Below, one piece after another: positions 14,860 through 24,800 of a stretch of 33,117 nt of DNA (positions within the stretch are counted from its first letter, which is position 1; every line of letters begins with the position of its first letter). A model generated the notes under the pieces. The model saw only the letters and a program-made list of their open reading frames with translations. It had not been told where the DNA came from and did no database searches. Origin of the DNA: Oscillospiraceae bacterium (lineage in GTDB: Bacteria; Bacillota; Clostridia; Oscillospirales; Oscillospiraceae); contig CACZPK010000032.1 in assembly GCA_902783035.1 (NCBI GenBank), positions 1 to 33,117 of the forward strand. The letters are read 5' to 3'. The position numbers were made by a program, and so were the translations under genes.

Positions 14860-17271
14860 TTAGCGGTGATCGACATGCCAGATGTTGTCCGCATATTCCG
14901 CCACAGCACGGTCGGCGGCAAAAATACCGCTGCGCGCGATGTTCAAAAGCGACATACGGTTCCATCTGTCGCGGTCGGCATACGCCTCCGCCATGCGCTG
15001 TTCCGCATCGCAATACGACGCAAAATCCTCCAGCAGCATATACTCATCGCTCATCAGCAGACGCTGTGCAAGATCGTCGTAGCTCACACCGTCACGGAAT
15101 CCGAACTTGAGCTGGTCGACCACGCGGCGGAGCTTTTCATCGTGGGCATAGACCATCTGCGGCATATAGCCCTCCGCCTTGCGGCGCACCACCTCATCGG
15201 CATGCAGGCCGAAGAGGAACATATTCTCGTCGCCGAGGACTTCGTGCATCTCCACGTTCGCACCGTCGAGCGTGCCGATGGTCAGCGCGCCGTTCATCAT
15301 GAACTTCATGTTGCCGGTTCCGCTTGCCTCCTTGCCGGCGAGCGAAATCTGCTGGCTCACTTCCGAGGCGGGCATCAGGACCTCCGCCATCGAAACGCGG
15401 TAGTTTTCCAAAAACGCCACCTGCAGCTTATCCTTGCAGATCGGATCGTGGTTGACCTGATCCGCCAGAGAATTGATGAGGCGGATAATGCGCTTTGCCA
15501 CGGCATAGCCGGGCGCCGCCTTTGCGCCGAACAGGAACGCGTGGGGGCGCATTTCCATGCCGGGATCGTCCTGCAGCGCGTGATAAAGCGCGATGATATG
15601 CAGCACATTGAGCAGCTGGCGCTTATACTCATGCAGACGCTTGGATTGAACGTCGAAAATGGCGTTGGGGTCGAGCACAACGCCGGATGCACGCTTGATA
15701 TGCTTTGCCAGGCGCTCCTTGTTCTCCAGCTTGATGACGCTCAGCCGATCCAGCACATTATGGTCGTCCGCAAACTGCTCCAGCTTTTTCAACTCCAACG
15801 GATGCATCAGATAGCCGTCCCCGCCCGTCAATTCAATGATGAGGTGGTTCAGTCCCGGATTGATTTCCGAGAGCCAGCGGCGGTGATCGATGCCGTTTGT
15901 GACGTTCTGGAACTTCTCCGGCGTCATGCCATACGCATCCTTGAACAGGTCATGGCGCAGGATATCGGAGTGCAGCGCGCTTACGCCATTGACCGCCATG
16001 CACACCGCAACGCAAAGGTTCGCCATGCGCACCTGCCCGTCCCAAACGATCGCCATTTCCGCGGTCTTGGCCGGATCGTGGTAGAATTCGTCCACCTGAT
16101 CCTGATAGCGCCGCGCGATCTCGACGATGATCTCCCAGATACGCGGCAGCAGGCTCTGGATCAGCTCCTGCGGCCAGCGCTCCAGCGCCTCGGAGAGTAC
16201 GGTGTGGTTGGTGTAGGCAACCGACTGGCGCGTGATCTCCCACGCCTCGTCCCAGTTGAGTCCCGCATCGTCCATCAGAATGCGCATCAGTTCGGGGATC
16301 ACCAGCGCGGGATGCGTATCGTTGATCTGGAAAACGTTCTTCTTGTGGAAATCCATGACCGTGCCGTAAACCTCAATGTGCTTGCGCACAACGGACTGCA
16401 CGGTGGCGGAAACGAAGAAATACTGCTGCTTCAGACGCAGGGACTTGCCCTCGATGTGGTTATCCTCGGGATAGAGCACCTTGGCGATGGTCTCCGCCAT
16501 GGCATGCTGCTCCGTGGCGCGCAGATACTCGCCCTGCGAAAACAGGGACATGTCCAGAGGCGTCGTGGACTTTGCATCCCAAAGGCGAAGGCAGTTGACG
16601 TGGTTGGTCTTGTAGCCTGCGATCTCCATGTCGCAGGGTACCGCCATCACCTCTGTCGCGCCTTCGAGGACGACGTGGAGGCGGTCGTTGTCCCAGAAGC
16701 GGCGAAGTGTTCCGCCGAAATGGACCTTTTCGGACTCCTGCGGCTTCGGCAGCAGCCACGCACTGCCCAGCTCCTTCCAGTCGTCGGGCAGCTCCACCTG
16801 CTGTCCGTCCACGATGCGCTGGCGAAAAATTCCCAGCTCATAGCAGATCGAATAGCCGGTGGCGGGGATCTCCAGCGTGGAGAGCGAATCCAGATAGCAC
16901 GCAGCAAGACGGCCGAGACCGCCGTTGCCCAGCGCCGCGTCCGGTTCCGCCTCAAACACATCGGCGGCATGGAATCCCAGCTCGTCGAGCGCTTTTGTCA
17001 AAATGTCGCCCACGCCCAGATTATAGGCGTTTTTCATGAGGCTGCGCCCCATGAGGAATTCCATCGAAAGATAGTGTACCTGCCGCAGGTGCTTTTCGCG
17101 CGTGTTGCGCTTGGTCGAGATCTCGCGATCTGCCATGATCTCCCGCAGGGCAAGTGCGCTTGCGCGCATCATCTGCCCCTCGGTGGCCTCGTCCACGGTG
17201 CAGCCGAAATTGAGTTTCAGCTTATCGCGGACCGCTTTTTTCATTTTTTCAACGGTATTGATCGAGGTCAT
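14860..17271 (-). CDS. glgP: Glycogen/alpha-glucan phosphorylase
   Basis: Releases glucose-1-phosphate from the non-reducing ends of alpha-1,4-glucan using phosphate and pyridoxal phosphate. The 803-residue product has the normal bacterial length. The N-terminal domain carries RNTREKHLRQVHYLSMEFL and EPDAALGNGGLGRLAACYLDS; the C-terminal domain carries VQSKRLHEYKRQLLN and the pyridoxal-phosphate site EASGTGNMKFMMNG, with K656 as the Schiff-base lysine. The long regulatory N-terminal extension of animal enzymes is absent. TAGGAG lies upstream of the ATG at 17271. It is the last gene of the glg operon, 74 nt after glgA, and provides the breakdown arm opposite the four biosynthetic genes. Confidence 0.97.
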   Translation of the reverse strand: MTSINTVEKMKKAVRDKLKLNFGCTVDEATEGQMMRASALALREIMADREISTKRNTREKHLRQVHYLSMEFLMGRSLMKNAYNLGVGDILTKALDELGFHAADVFEAEPDAALGNGGLGRLAACYLDSLSTLEIPATGYSICYELGIFRQRIVDGQQVELPDDWKELGSAWLLPKPQESEKVHFGGTLRRFWDNDRLHVVLEGATEVMAVPCDMEIAGYKTNHVNCLRLWDAKSTTPLDMSLFSQGEYLRATEQHAMAETIAKVLYPEDNHIEGKSLRLKQQYFFVSATVQSVVRKHIEVYGTVMDFHKKNVFQINDTHPALVIPELMRILMDDAGLNWDEAWEITRQSVAYTNHTVLSEALERWPQELIQSLLPRIWEIIVEIARRYQDQVDEFYHDPAKTAEMAIVWDGQVRMANLCVAVCMAVNGVSALHSDILRHDLFKDAYGMTPEKFQNVTNGIDHRRWLSEINPGLNHLIIELTGGDGYLMHPLELKKLEQFADDHNVLDRLSVIKLENKERLAKHIKRASGVVLDPNAIFDVQSKRLHEYKRQLLNVLHIIALYHALQDDPGMEMRPHAFLFGAKAAPGYAVAKRIIRLINSLADQVNHDPICKDKLQVAFLENYRVSMAEVLMPASEVSQQISLAGKEASGTGNMKFMMNGALTIGTLDGANVEMHEVLGDENMFLFGLHADEVVRRKAEGYMPQMVYAHDEKLRRVVDQLKFGFRDGVSYDDLAQRLLMSDEYMLLEDFASYCDAEQRMAEAYADRDRWNRMSLLNIARSGIFAADRAVAEYADNIWHVDHR

Positions 17272-17345
17272 GCAAAAATACTCCTAACCAGAGACAGCCG
17301 CCTCGTCCGCCCCGGCGGGACGGACGGCAAAGGAAGCGCTGTTTC

Positions 17346-18776
17346 TTAACAAATTGACTGATAAATGTTGTGGTACGCCTCGGCGCTGCGTTTCCAGCTG
17401 AAGTCCTCGGTCATCCCGCGTTTTTGCAGGGTCTTGAAGGCGTCGGGGTTGTTGTGGTACAGGTCGATCGCCTCACAAACGACATGGCACATATCGCCCG
17501 CGTTGTAATTGGCAAAGCTGAACCCATTGCCCTGGCCGTTCCACGCCTCATAGGCGTGTACGGTGTCCTTGAGGCCGCCGGTCTCGCGCACGATGGGTAC
17601 GGTGCCGTAGCGCATCGCGATCATCTGCGACAGGCCGCAGGGCTCACTCTTGGACGGCATCAGGAACATATCCGCGCCGGCATAGATCTGGCGCGCCAGC
17701 GCATCGGAATAGCCCAGATACACCGCCACGCGGCCCGGATAGCGCTGGCAGGCGTAGTTAAAGAACGCCTCGTACTGCGCGTCGCCCTTGCCGAGCACGG
17801 CAAACTGAACGTCCTTCTCCATGATGGAGTCCAGCGTTTCGCACACAAGGTCAAGCCCCTTGTGCGACACCAGACGCGTAACCATGGCGACGATCGGGGT
17901 ATCGGCGCGCACCTGAAGCCCCATCGTCTGCTGAAGCTGTTCCTTATCGCGGGCCTTGCCGGCCATCTTGCCGGAGCTGTAGGTCGCAAGGATGCTCTTG
18001 TCCTTGTGCGGATCGTAGCTCTTGACGTCAATGCCGTTGAGCACGCCGTGCAGCTTGCCGTCGCACATCGCGATGACATTCTCCAGCCCGTGGGCAAAGT
18101 AGGCGTACTTGAGTTCCTGCGCATAGGTGGGGCTGACGGTGGTGACGGCGTCCGCGTTGATGATCGCGCCCTTGAGCAGGTTGATATCCTCCTCATACGC
18201 CATCGTGCCGCCGGAATACCAGCCCGGCGCAAGGCCAAACAGGTCGCCCAGCAGTTCGCGGCCGTAGCGTCCCTGATACTCAATGTTGTGGATGGTGATA
18301 ACCGTGCGGAAGCTCTTGTAGAATTCGTCGCGCACCGCCTCGTCGTGAATATAAATCGGCACCAGCGCGCTCTGCCAGTCGTTGCAGTGAACAACGTCCG
18401 GCTTCTCCGGCAGGTCGCGCAACAGCTCCGTCACCGCGCGGGAGAAGAATCCGTAACGCTCGCCGTCGTCAAAGTAACCGTAGAGATCGGGACGCTTGAA
18501 GTAATACTCGTTGTCCACGAAGTACCACGTCACATTGTCCTTTTCGATGGAGAACAGCCCGCAGTAGACGCTGCGCCAGGACAGGCGCACATACGTCCAC
18601 TTCACAAACGTCAGCTGATCCTGCCACCGGTCCGCCACGCTCTGATACAGCGGCAGGATCACACTGACCCGGTCGCCGTTTTCGGCGAGCGCCTGCGGCA
18701 AACTGCCCGCCACATCCGCAAGGCCGCCGGTCTTGCAGAACGGCGCCGCCTCGCTCGTCACATACAGTATATTCAT
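17346..18776 (-). CDS. glgA: Glycogen synthase (ADP-glucose type)
   Basis: Transfers glucose from ADP-glucose to the growing alpha-1,4-glucan chain; GT5 family with GT-B fold. The start is the ATG at 18776 (MNILYVTSEAAPF) behind GGAAGGAAA, giving 476 residues; an upstream in-frame ATG at 18809 would add an unlikely extension. The KTGGLADV motif (K15-T-G-G-L) binds ADP-glucose. HNIEYQGRYG, NLLKGAI and the C-terminal SKSEPCGLSQMIAMRYGTVPIVRETGGLKDTV follow (read as separate blocks); the last contains the E-x7-E-like catalytic region. It sits between glgD (47 nt) and glgP (74 nt), matching its role in the pathway. Confidence 0.97.
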   Translation of the reverse strand: MNILYVTSEAAPFCKTGGLADVAGSLPQALAENGDRVSVILPLYQSVADRWQDQLTFVKWTYVRLSWRSVYCGLFSIEKDNVTWYFVDNEYYFKRPDLYGYFDDGERYGFFSRAVTELLRDLPEKPDVVHCNDWQSALVPIYIHDEAVRDEFYKSFRTVITIHNIEYQGRYGRELLGDLFGLAPGWYSGGTMAYEEDINLLKGAIINADAVTTVSPTYAQELKYAYFAHGLENVIAMCDGKLHGVLNGIDVKSYDPHKDKSILATYSSGKMAGKARDKEQLQQTMGLQVRADTPIVAMVTRLVSHKGLDLVCETLDSIMEKDVQFAVLGKGDAQYEAFFNYACQRYPGRVAVYLGYSDALARQIYAGADMFLMPSKSEPCGLSQMIAMRYGTVPIVRETGGLKDTVHAYEAWNGQGNGFSFANYNAGDMCHVVCEAIDLYHNNPDAFKTLQKRGMTEDFSWKRSAEAYHNIYQSIC

Positions 18777-18823
18777 ACCGTTTCCTTCCTTCCCCCGTCC
18801 GTACTGCAAAAAGTGCGGCAGGA

Positions 18824-19936
18824 TTAAATCACAGTATTCTTGGAAATGGCCATTGGGTAATTCTCATGTCCGGTCAGCGTGCCGCCGCGGCGGATCTGCA
18901 CGTACTTGTCCGCGATGATATAGCTGACGGACGCATCCTCTTCGATCTGCACACCCTTGAAAATGACGCTGTTTTTCACGCTCGTGCCCTTTCCGATCCG
19001 TACGCCCGGGAACAGGATGCTGTTCTCCACCGTGCCCTCGATGATGCAGCCGTCGGCGATGAGGGAGTTGACGACCTTGCTGCCCGGGGCAAGATAGGTC
19101 GGCGCCTCATCGTCCTCCTTGGCAAGGATGGGACGGCCGGGTGCAAACAGTTCCAGATAAGGTGCCGGATTCAGCAGCTCCATGCTGCGGTCGTAGTATT
19201 CCTTGAGCGTACGAATCTGGGCAGCGAGGCCCTCCCAGACATAGCCGCGCACATCCAGTGCGTCGAGCATTCCGTTGAGCACATCGCGGCGGAAGCTGAC
19301 CTTTTCCTCGGCGGCGCAGTCGTCCACCAGCTTGAGCAGCAGCTCCTTGCGCAGAACGTAGATCTCCAGGCAGTGATAGCCCTCGGGTTTTTTGGGGTCG
19401 CAGAGGGTCTTGACAACCTTGTTGTCCTTGCCGAGCTGGAAGAAGGTCGCATCCTCGGTCTCCCGGTAGTGCGGCGTGCAAACACAAGTAATATCCGCGC
19501 CCGAAAGCAGGTGCGCCTCATAGACCTTCGTGAGCGGGATGTTGATGATCAGATCGCTGTCCGCCAGCACAACGTAGTCCTGCCGGATCTCCTCCAGATA
19601 CGAGCGAACACCCGCGAGCGCCTCCATCTTGCCGCGGAACTCCTCGCTCTGGTAGCGGCGGTTCGAGGCAAAGGGCGGCAGCATCCGCAGTCCGCCGTAC
19701 TTGCGGGACATGTCCCACGTCTTGCCGTTTCCGACGTGGTCAAGCAGGCTCTGGTAGTTGCCGTGGAGCACGACGCCCACATCGGTGATGCCCGCATTGT
19801 GCATGTTGGAAAGCATGAAATCCACGATGCGGTAACGCCCGCCGAAGGGAATCGACGCGGGCATACGATGCTCGACCAGTTCCCGCAGGCCGGGTTCCTT
19901 CTCGTAGGAGAAAATAATACCGTGCAGGCCGTTCAT
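18824..19936 (-). CDS. glgD: Glucose-1-phosphate adenylyltransferase subunit GlgD
   Basis: Companion subunit of ADP-glucose pyrophosphorylase in Firmicutes; in studied species it forms a hetero-oligomer with GlgC and raises its activity while having little activity alone. The 370-residue product has the nucleotidyltransferase fold, but its N-terminus reads [14 protein letters not shown] where GlgC has the glycine-rich [10 protein letters not shown] loop, so the nucleotide-binding signature is lost, as is usual for Glg[17 protein letters not shown] is conserved. The C-terminal third (about 270-370) shows a left-handed beta-helix pattern of hexapeptide-like repeats. The start overlaps the glgC stop codon by four bases (ATGA), indicating translational coupling and probably equal synthesis. 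Confidence 0.95.
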   Translation of the reverse strand: MNGLHGIIFSYEKEPGLRELVEHRMPASIPFGGRYRIVDFMLSNMHNAGITDVGVVLHGNYQSLLDHVGNGKTWDMSRKYGGLRMLPPFASNRRYQSEEFRGKMEALAGVRSYLEEIRQDYVVLADSDLIINIPLTKVYEAHLLSGADITCVCTPHYRETEDATFFQLGKDNKVVKTLCDPKKPEGYHCLEIYVLRKELLLKLVDDCAAEEKVSFRRDVLNGMLDALDVRGYVWEGLAAQIRTLKEYYDRSMELLNPAPYLELFAPGRPILAKEDDEAPTYLAPGSKVVNSLIADGCIIEGTVENSILFPGVRIGKGTSVKNSVIFKGVQIEEDASVSYIIADKYVQIRRGGTLTGHENYPMAISKNTVI

Positions 19937-21135
19937 CTCGCCACCTCCTTCATGTTCTTGCTGAGCATGTGGTTCGCCGCCAGAATGTATCCGTCCGGAA
20001 CCTTGGTCTCGGGGCCGACGACCGTGATGCCCCAGCCCTCCTTTCCGTCGGGCAGCGCGCCGATGGAGGCGTTTTCACCCACGACGGTATTCTCGCCGAT
20101 GATGGCGTAGGAAACCTGCGCGCCCTTTTTAACGACCGCGCCGGGCATGAGGATCGAATACTCCACGCTCGCGCCCTCTTCGATGACGCTGCTTACGGAA
20201 AGCACGGAGTTTTCCGCTTTGCCCCCCACGATACAGCCGCGGGCAATGACGCTGTGCTCCACGCAGGACTCCTTGCCGAGGAACGCCGGCGGCGCAGAGA
20301 TGCTGCGCCCGTAGATCGGCCAGTCGCGCTCAAGCAGGTCGAGTCCGCTGCCGGTGGCGAGCATGTCCATGTTTGCATCCCAGAGGGAGTCGAGCGTACC
20401 CACATCCTTCCAGTAGCCCGCAAAGCGGTAGGCGATCATCTTCTCGCCCTTGCCAAGCATGGCAGGGATGATATTCTTGCCGAAGTCGTTGTCGCTCGCG
20501 GGGTCGTTCTCGTCCGCGATCAGATACTCGCGCATCTTACTCCAGCTGAACACATAGATACCCATGGAGGCAAGGTTGCTCTTAGGCTCCTTGGGTTTCT
20601 CGGCAAACTCGGTGATATTATCCTCGCCGTCGACACTCATGATGCCAAAGCGGGACGCCTCGCTCCAGGGCACCTCCATAACGGAGATCGTACAGGCTGC
20701 ACCCGCGCGTTTGTGCTGCGCTACCATGTCGGCATAGTCCATCTTGTAAATGTGGTCGCCGGAGAGCACAACAACGTAATCCGGGTCGTACATATCCACG
20801 AAACCGATGTTCTGATAAATGGCGTTTGCCGTACCCTTGTACCAGCTTGCGCCCGTGGCGCTTTGATACGGCGGCAGAATATGCACGCCGCCGTTGTCGC
20901 GGTCCAGATCCCACGGCTGGCCGGAACCGATATAGCTGTTGAGTTCCAGCGGACGGTACTGCGTCAGGACGCCGACCGTGTCGATCCCGGCGTTGGTACA
21001 GTTGGACAGAGGAAAATCAATGATACGGAACTTGCCGCCGAAAGGCACGGCAGGTTTAGCCATGTTCTCCGTCAGGACATAAAGCCGGCTGCCCTGTCCG
21101 CCGGCCAGCAGCATGGCAATGCACTCTTTTTTCAC
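19933..21135 (-). CDS. glgC: Glucose-1-phosphate adenylyltransferase catalytic subunit
   Basis: Makes ADP-glucose and pyrophosphate from ATP and glucose-1-phosphate, the committed step of bacterial glycogen synthesis. The 400-residue product starts at a GTG (21135) 9 nt from GGAGGAG. Visible motifs are [14 protein letters not shown] (with Ser where GlgC usually has Thr in GGxGTRL), [32 protein letters not shown] and the substrate-site stretch [11 protein letters not shown]. The C-terminal beta-helix has repeats such as [20 protein letters not shown]. It follows glgB by 20 nt and overlaps glgD by 4 nt. Allosteric control is expected for this family, but the effector cannot be told from sequence. 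Confidence 0.97.
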   Translation of the reverse strand: MKKECIAMLLAGGQGSRLYVLTENMAKPAVPFGGKFRIIDFPLSNCTNAGIDTVGVLTQYRPLELNSYIGSGQPWDLDRDNGGVHILPPYQSATGASWYKGTANAIYQNIGFVDMYDPDYVVVLSGDHIYKMDYADMVAQHKRAGAACTISVMEVPWSEASRFGIMSVDGEDNITEFAEKPKEPKSNLASMGIYVFSWSKMREYLIADENDPASDNDFGKNIIPAMLGKGEKMIAYRFAGYWKDVGTLDSLWDANMDMLATGSGLDLLERDWPIYGRSISAPPAFLGKESCVEHSVIARGCIVGGKAENSVLSVSSVIEEGASVEYSILMPGAVVKKGAQVSYAIIGENTVVGENASIGALPDGKEGWGITVVGPETKVPDGYILAANHMLSKNMKEVAR

Positions 21136-21155
21136 GCTGAAATCTCCTCCTTCAT

Positions 21156-23234
21156 TTACTTCTTACCGGTTTTCTTTGCCGCGGTCTTTTTTCCGCTCGC
21201 TTTGCTTTTTGCCGCCGGTGTCGCGCCCCGGCCGGTCTTCGCGGTTTTTGCCTCCTTTGCCGTTGCCTTCGTCTGCGCGCCCTTGGCCGTCTTGTTCGCT
21301 TTCGCGGCGCGCGGCTTGCGGGCGGGCTTTTCCGCCTCCGGCGGCGGGAGCGTGCCGCTGCCGCGGAAGAATACCGCGCCGTAGGGCGGGATCTTGATGG
21401 CGATAGACGCCTCTTTGCCGTGGGACTCCACGCGCTCACACTTCAACGTTCCGTTGAAGTTCCAGCCGCTGCCGCCGTACTCGGGACGGTCGGTGTTGAA
21501 CACCTCGGTGTACTCCTTCTTCGACGGCACGCCAAAGCGGTAGTTCTCATAGGGGTTGGGCGAGAAGTTGACCGCGCAGACCAGCTCGTTGCCCTTCTTG
21601 TCGCGGCGCAGGAATACGACGACATTGTTTTCATTGTCGTCCGGTACCAGCCACTCAAAGCCTTCCCAACTGAAGTCGATCTCCCAAAGCTCGGGACTTT
21701 CGAGATAGAACTTGTTGATGGCTCGGAAAAAGTCCTGCGTCTGGCGGTTCTCCGGATTTTCGCGCAGCAGATACCAGTCGATCTCATTGGCGAAATCCCA
21801 TTCGTGCCACTGTCCCAGCTCCGCGCCCATAAATGTCAGCTGCTTGCCGGGGTGTCCGTAGAGATACGCCGTGAAGCCGCGCACGCTGGCAAGCTGGCCC
21901 CAGTCGTCGCCGGGCATCTTTCCGCGCAGCGACCCCTTCATGTGCACCACTTCATCGTGCGAGATCGGCAGCACATAGTTTTCACTGAACGCGTAGAACA
22001 GTGAGAAGGTGATGTCCTTGTGATGGAACTGGCGGAACCACGGGTCGAGCTTTAGATAGTGGCACATGTCATTCATCCAGCCCATGTTCCACTTGAGGTT
22101 GAAGCCCAGGCCGCCCACATCCGTCGGACGCGTAACCAGCGGCCAGGCGGTGGACTCCTCCGCAACCATCATCAGGCCCGGATCAATGGAAAATGCCATG
22201 CGGTTGAGCTCGCGCAGGAACTCGATCGCCTCAATGTTCTCATGCCCGCCGTACTGGTTGGGAGACCACTCGCCGTCGCGGCGGTCATAATCGAGGTAGA
22301 GCATCGACGCCACGGCGTCCACACGCAGTCCGTCGACATGGAACTCCTTGAGCCAGAACGCGGCGGAGGAAAGCAGGAAGCTCTTGACTTCTCCGCGACC
22401 GTAGTCAAATACGCGGGTGCCCCAGCTCAGGTGCTCACGTTTGCGCGGGTCCTCATATTCATAGGTGCTGGTGCCGTCGAAATCGCGCAGACCGTGGGTA
22501 TCCTTGCAGAAGTGGGAAGGCACCCAGTCGAGAATGATGGAAATGCCCCGCTCATGCATCTTGTCCACAAAATACATGAAGTCCTTTGGCGTACCGTAGC
22601 GCGACGTGGCGGCATAGTAGCCCGTGACCTGATAGCCCCACGAAGCATCAAAGGGATACTCCGTGACAGGCATCAGCTCCACACAGTTGTAGCCCAGTTC
22701 CGCGCAGTATGCCGACAGCTCGTCCGCAATGGAGCGGTAATCGTAAAACGCCCCGTCCGGCCGACGGCGCCACGAGCCGAGATGCACCTCATAAATGTTC
22801 AGCGGATGGTCATAGACCTGCTTTTCCCGGCGCTGCGCCATCCATTTTTTATCGTGCCAGACATAGCCGGACATATCATATAGCTTGCTGGCCGTCTGCG
22901 GACGGGTCTCGGCGTGGAAGGCGTAGGGGTCTGCCTTGAGCGTCACATCGCCCTTGGGCCCGGTAACGGCAAGCTTGTAGGCATCGTACTCCGCAAGTCC
23001 GGGGATAAAGACCTCCCACATGTCCTGCTCGTTGCGCCGCATCGGCCACGCATGCCGATCCCAGCCACAGAAGTCGCCCACGACGGAAACGCCCTGTGCA
23101 TTCGGCGCCCAGGTACGGAACACCCAGCCGGTTTTTCCGTTCTGCTTTGCCGGATGCGCGCCGAAGTAGTGGTAGGCGTCATACAGATTGCCGCCGTAAA
23201 ACGCCATGGAATCGAGCCGCTTCAAATCGCCCAT
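21156..23234 (-). CDS. glgB: 1,4-alpha-glucan branching enzyme with histone-H1-like tail
   Basis: Introduces alpha-1,6 branches in glycogen; GH13 family. The 692-residue product has an N-terminal CBM48-like domain ([18 protein letters not shown] and following), a TIM barrel, and a C-terminal beta domain ending near residue 625. Catalytic parts are D306 (nucleophile, in GLRVDAVAS), E359 or E360 (AEESTAWP) and the HDEVVH motif. From about residue 633 it carries a 58-60-residue tail made mostly of Lys, Ala, Thr and Gly (about 17 Lys, 3 Arg, 2 Glu), resembling histone H1 or bacterial Hc1-like tails and not part of the standard enzyme. ATG with AGGGGGAG upstream. First gene of the glg operon; no convincing promoter was recognised in 23235-23336. 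Confidence 0.96.
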   Translation of the reverse strand: MGDLKRLDSMAFYGGNLYDAYHYFGAHPAKQNGKTGWVFRTWAPNAQGVSVVGDFCGWDRHAWPMRRNEQDMWEVFIPGLAEYDAYKLAVTGPKGDVTLKADPYAFHAETRPQTASKLYDMSGYVWHDKKWMAQRREKQVYDHPLNIYEVHLGSWRRRPDGAFYDYRSIADELSAYCAELGYNCVELMPVTEYPFDASWGYQVTGYYAATSRYGTPKDFMYFVDKMHERGISIILDWVPSHFCKDTHGLRDFDGTSTYEYEDPRKREHLSWGTRVFDYGRGEVKSFLLSSAAFWLKEFHVDGLRVDAVASMLYLDYDRRDGEWSPNQYGGHENIEAIEFLRELNRMAFSIDPGLMMVAEESTAWPLVTRPTDVGGLGFNLKWNMGWMNDMCHYLKLDPWFRQFHHKDITFSLFYAFSENYVLPISHDEVVHMKGSLRGKMPGDDWGQLASVRGFTAYLYGHPGKQLTFMGAELGQWHEWDFANEIDWYLLRENPENRQTQDFFRAINKFYLESPELWEIDFSWEGFEWLVPDDNENNVVVFLRRDKKGNELVCAVNFSPNPYENYRFGVPSKKEYTEVFNTDRPEYGGSGWNFNGTLKCERVESHGKEASIAIKIPPYGAVFFRGSGTLPPPEAEKPARKPRAAKANKTAKGAQTKATAKEAKTAKTGRGATPAAKSKASGKKTAAKKTGKK

Positions 23235-23298
23235 GTGAATCTCCCCCTATATGATATTTTTGTCGTAGTCTTTTATGCCTGTTGCCGTTCCGCCATGT

Positions 23299-23330
23299 AC
23301 CCCCGGTTGCCGCGTTCGCGGCGAGGGGGT
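23299..23330 (-). other. Hairpin between the XpaC-like gene and glgB
   Basis: ACCCCC, then GCCGCG-TT-CGCGGC, then GGGGGT (23299-23304, 23309-23322, 23325-23330) makes a nested stem interrupted by an internal loop. It lies 7 nt past the XpaC-like stop codon and has no T-run on the minus strand. It may be a weak terminator or processing site that separates the glg operon from the genes upstream. Confidence 0.5.
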
Positions 23331-23336
23331 TCGGCA

Positions 23337-24572
23337 TCAATTTGGTTTGGTTTGGACGGCGCTCCCGCCGTTCAAACCAAAATCCCTCTCCACGCTCGAC
23401 AGGTCGCGGTCGAGCATCGTTTCCATCACGCGGATGTCCGCGTCCACATCCATCGCCTCGCTGCGGTAAAGCTCGTCGAGCTGCTTTTCAAAGTTCTCCA
23501 GCAGCGTATCCATGATGGACTCGATGCGCGCCTTCGCCTGGCGCAGGTTTTCGCCTTCGATGCCCGCTTCCTCAAACTGCGTATAGGTGGCCAGAAGCTT
23601 GAGCGTCGTGGGCAGATAGTAGTCAAAGAAAGTGGACGCCTGCTTCTGCTTCTCCGGGTGCGCCTCCACCTCCTTGAAAATCCGTCCCGCAATGGCTTCC
23701 ATGTGATCCAGCTTTTCGGAAAACACCGGATCGGGGATACGGTCGTTTGCCTCGCGGATGGCGCGCAGCGCGCCGGAGTAGCCCTCCTGTGCCTCTTTCG
23801 GCGTCAGGTTTTCCTTTTGCGTGCGTTCCTTCAAATAGCGCTGATACGCATCCGCGCTGCGGAACAGGATACCGTGTCCCGCATCGACAAATGCCCCTGT
23901 CCCCAGCAGGTTTTTCTGGAGCATATACTCGATGTCATGTTCCACAGCGCTGCGCTTATTGCCCGAAACCATCGACAATTCGTCGAGCGTCACAAAGTCG
24001 CGCTCGCCCATGATGGCGAGATAGCGGGCGGCGCGTCCCTGCCGGCTCTTCATTTTGCGGCCGGAAAGGAACATCGTCAGGCCGCCGGCGAAAAAGCCCG
24101 TGGCAGTAAACAGCGCCGACCAGTCCGGAATGCCGGTCAACAGGCTTTCCAACTCTATGCCGAGGCCCATTCCGAACATCGCCATGATGATAATGCCGAC
24201 AATTTGCAGCACTCTCGCGGTCTTGCTCGTATCGCTCGGCGTCCGCGTGACTTTCTTTGCCGCGTCCGTGACCTTGGAGGAACTTGTCTCCCGCGTCGCG
24301 GTACGCTGCGGTGTCCGGCGCACGCCGGAGGTGCGCTCCTGCTGCCTCACGGTCGACTCCGTGCTGCGCGCAGCGGTGTTATAATAGGCTGTCTTTTTTG
24401 TGGGCGTTTCTTTCAGCTTCAGGATCAGCATGGCCAATCCGACCGGCCACAGGCCGACAAGAAACAAAAAACCGATCAATGCCCAGCTTCCCCAGTCGCT
24501 GTCGCTTTTTTGCGGGGTGTTCTGCCTGCGGAAGGAACCACTGTTCTCATCATATTTCCACTCTTCGCTCAT
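23337..24572 (-). CDS. XpaC-like (5-bromo-4-chloroindolyl phosphate hydrolysis family) membrane protein
   Basis: Membrane protein of the XpaC family, whose biochemical role is not settled; relatives often sit beside TelA-type proteins, but none is present here. The 411-residue product has a hydrophilic N-terminus, a membrane segment at about 28-51, a Thr/Ser/Arg-rich linker (55-118) and two more membrane segments (about 120-138 and 150-170). A cytoplasmic region with a helix-turn-helix-like stretch (FVTLDELSMVSGNKRSAVEHDI) follows, then the XpaC helical domain with FFDYYLPTTLKLLATYTQFE and IMDTLLENFEKQLDELYRSE. Its ATG overlaps the DUF896 stop codon by 4 nt. The last codons lie inside a 15-bp inverted repeat (23346-23381). 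Confidence 0.82.
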   Translation of the reverse strand: MSEEWKYDENSGSFRRQNTPQKSDSDWGSWALIGFLFLVGLWPVGLAMLILKLKETPTKKTAYYNTAARSTESTVRQQERTSGVRRTPQRTATRETSSSKVTDAAKKVTRTPSDTSKTARVLQIVGIIIMAMFGMGLGIELESLLTGIPDWSALFTATGFFAGGLTMFLSGRKMKSRQGRAARYLAIMGERDFVTLDELSMVSGNKRSAVEHDIEYMLQKNLLGTGAFVDAGHGILFRSADAYQRYLKERTQKENLTPKEAQEGYSGALRAIREANDRIPDPVFSEKLDHMEAIAGRIFKEVEAHPEKQKQASTFFDYYLPTTLKLLATYTQFEEAGIEGENLRQAKARIESIMDTLLENFEKQLDELYRSEAMDVDADIRVMETMLDRDLSSVERDFGLNGGSAVQTKPN

Positions 24573-24790
24573 TTCGGCTCCTTTTCACCCCAGCGGGTCA
24601 GTTTTGTTTTATGACCGTTGGCGTCCACGATATAAGTATTGTCCAACTGTGCCTTCAAATTGCCGGTCACGGCGTTAACATACTCCTGGCGCAGCGCCGC
24701 GCGCTCGACCTTTTCCTCATCGGTCAAACCCTCCGGGGTCTTCGCCTTGCGCGCCAGTTCATTGATGCGATCGATCTTCTTTTGTTCCAT
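24569..24790 (-). CDS. DUF896 (YnzC-type) small protein
   Basis: Short cytoplasmic protein of the DUF896 family, common in Firmicutes; the Bacillus member YnzC is a small helical-hairpin protein of unclear function. The start at 24790 (MEQKKIDRINELARKAK) is chosen for the GAGAGG site 6 nt upstream; the frame extends further to 24820 but that part overlaps the end of ylmH. The product is 73 residues, with the family signature LARKAKTPEGLTDEEKVER and a LRQEYVNAV segment. The stop codon overlaps the next gene's start by 4 nt and it follows ylmH by 10 nt, so the three genes probably form one unit. Confidence 0.92.
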   Translation of the reverse strand: MEQKKIDRINELARKAKTPEGLTDEEKVERAALRQEYVNAVTGNLKAQLDNTYIVDANGHKTKLTRWGEKEPK

Positions 24791-24800
24791 GTCTTTCCTC

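Noticed and set aside
17300-17335. GC-rich inverted repeat between glgA and glgP as an operon break
   Set aside because: The arms are imperfect and bulged with no T-run, and glgP has its own good ribosome site close behind; read-through seems likely.
14866-17349. Very long plus-strand open frame (827 codons) opposite glgP, and similar long frames at 3784-5307, 17370-18827, 18866-20110, 19969-21384 and 22914-24614
   Set aside because: Each lies antisense to a firmly recognised gene. High third-position GC removes stop codons from the opposite strand; the products are rich in His, Arg and Gln, have no known domain and lack ribosome sites.
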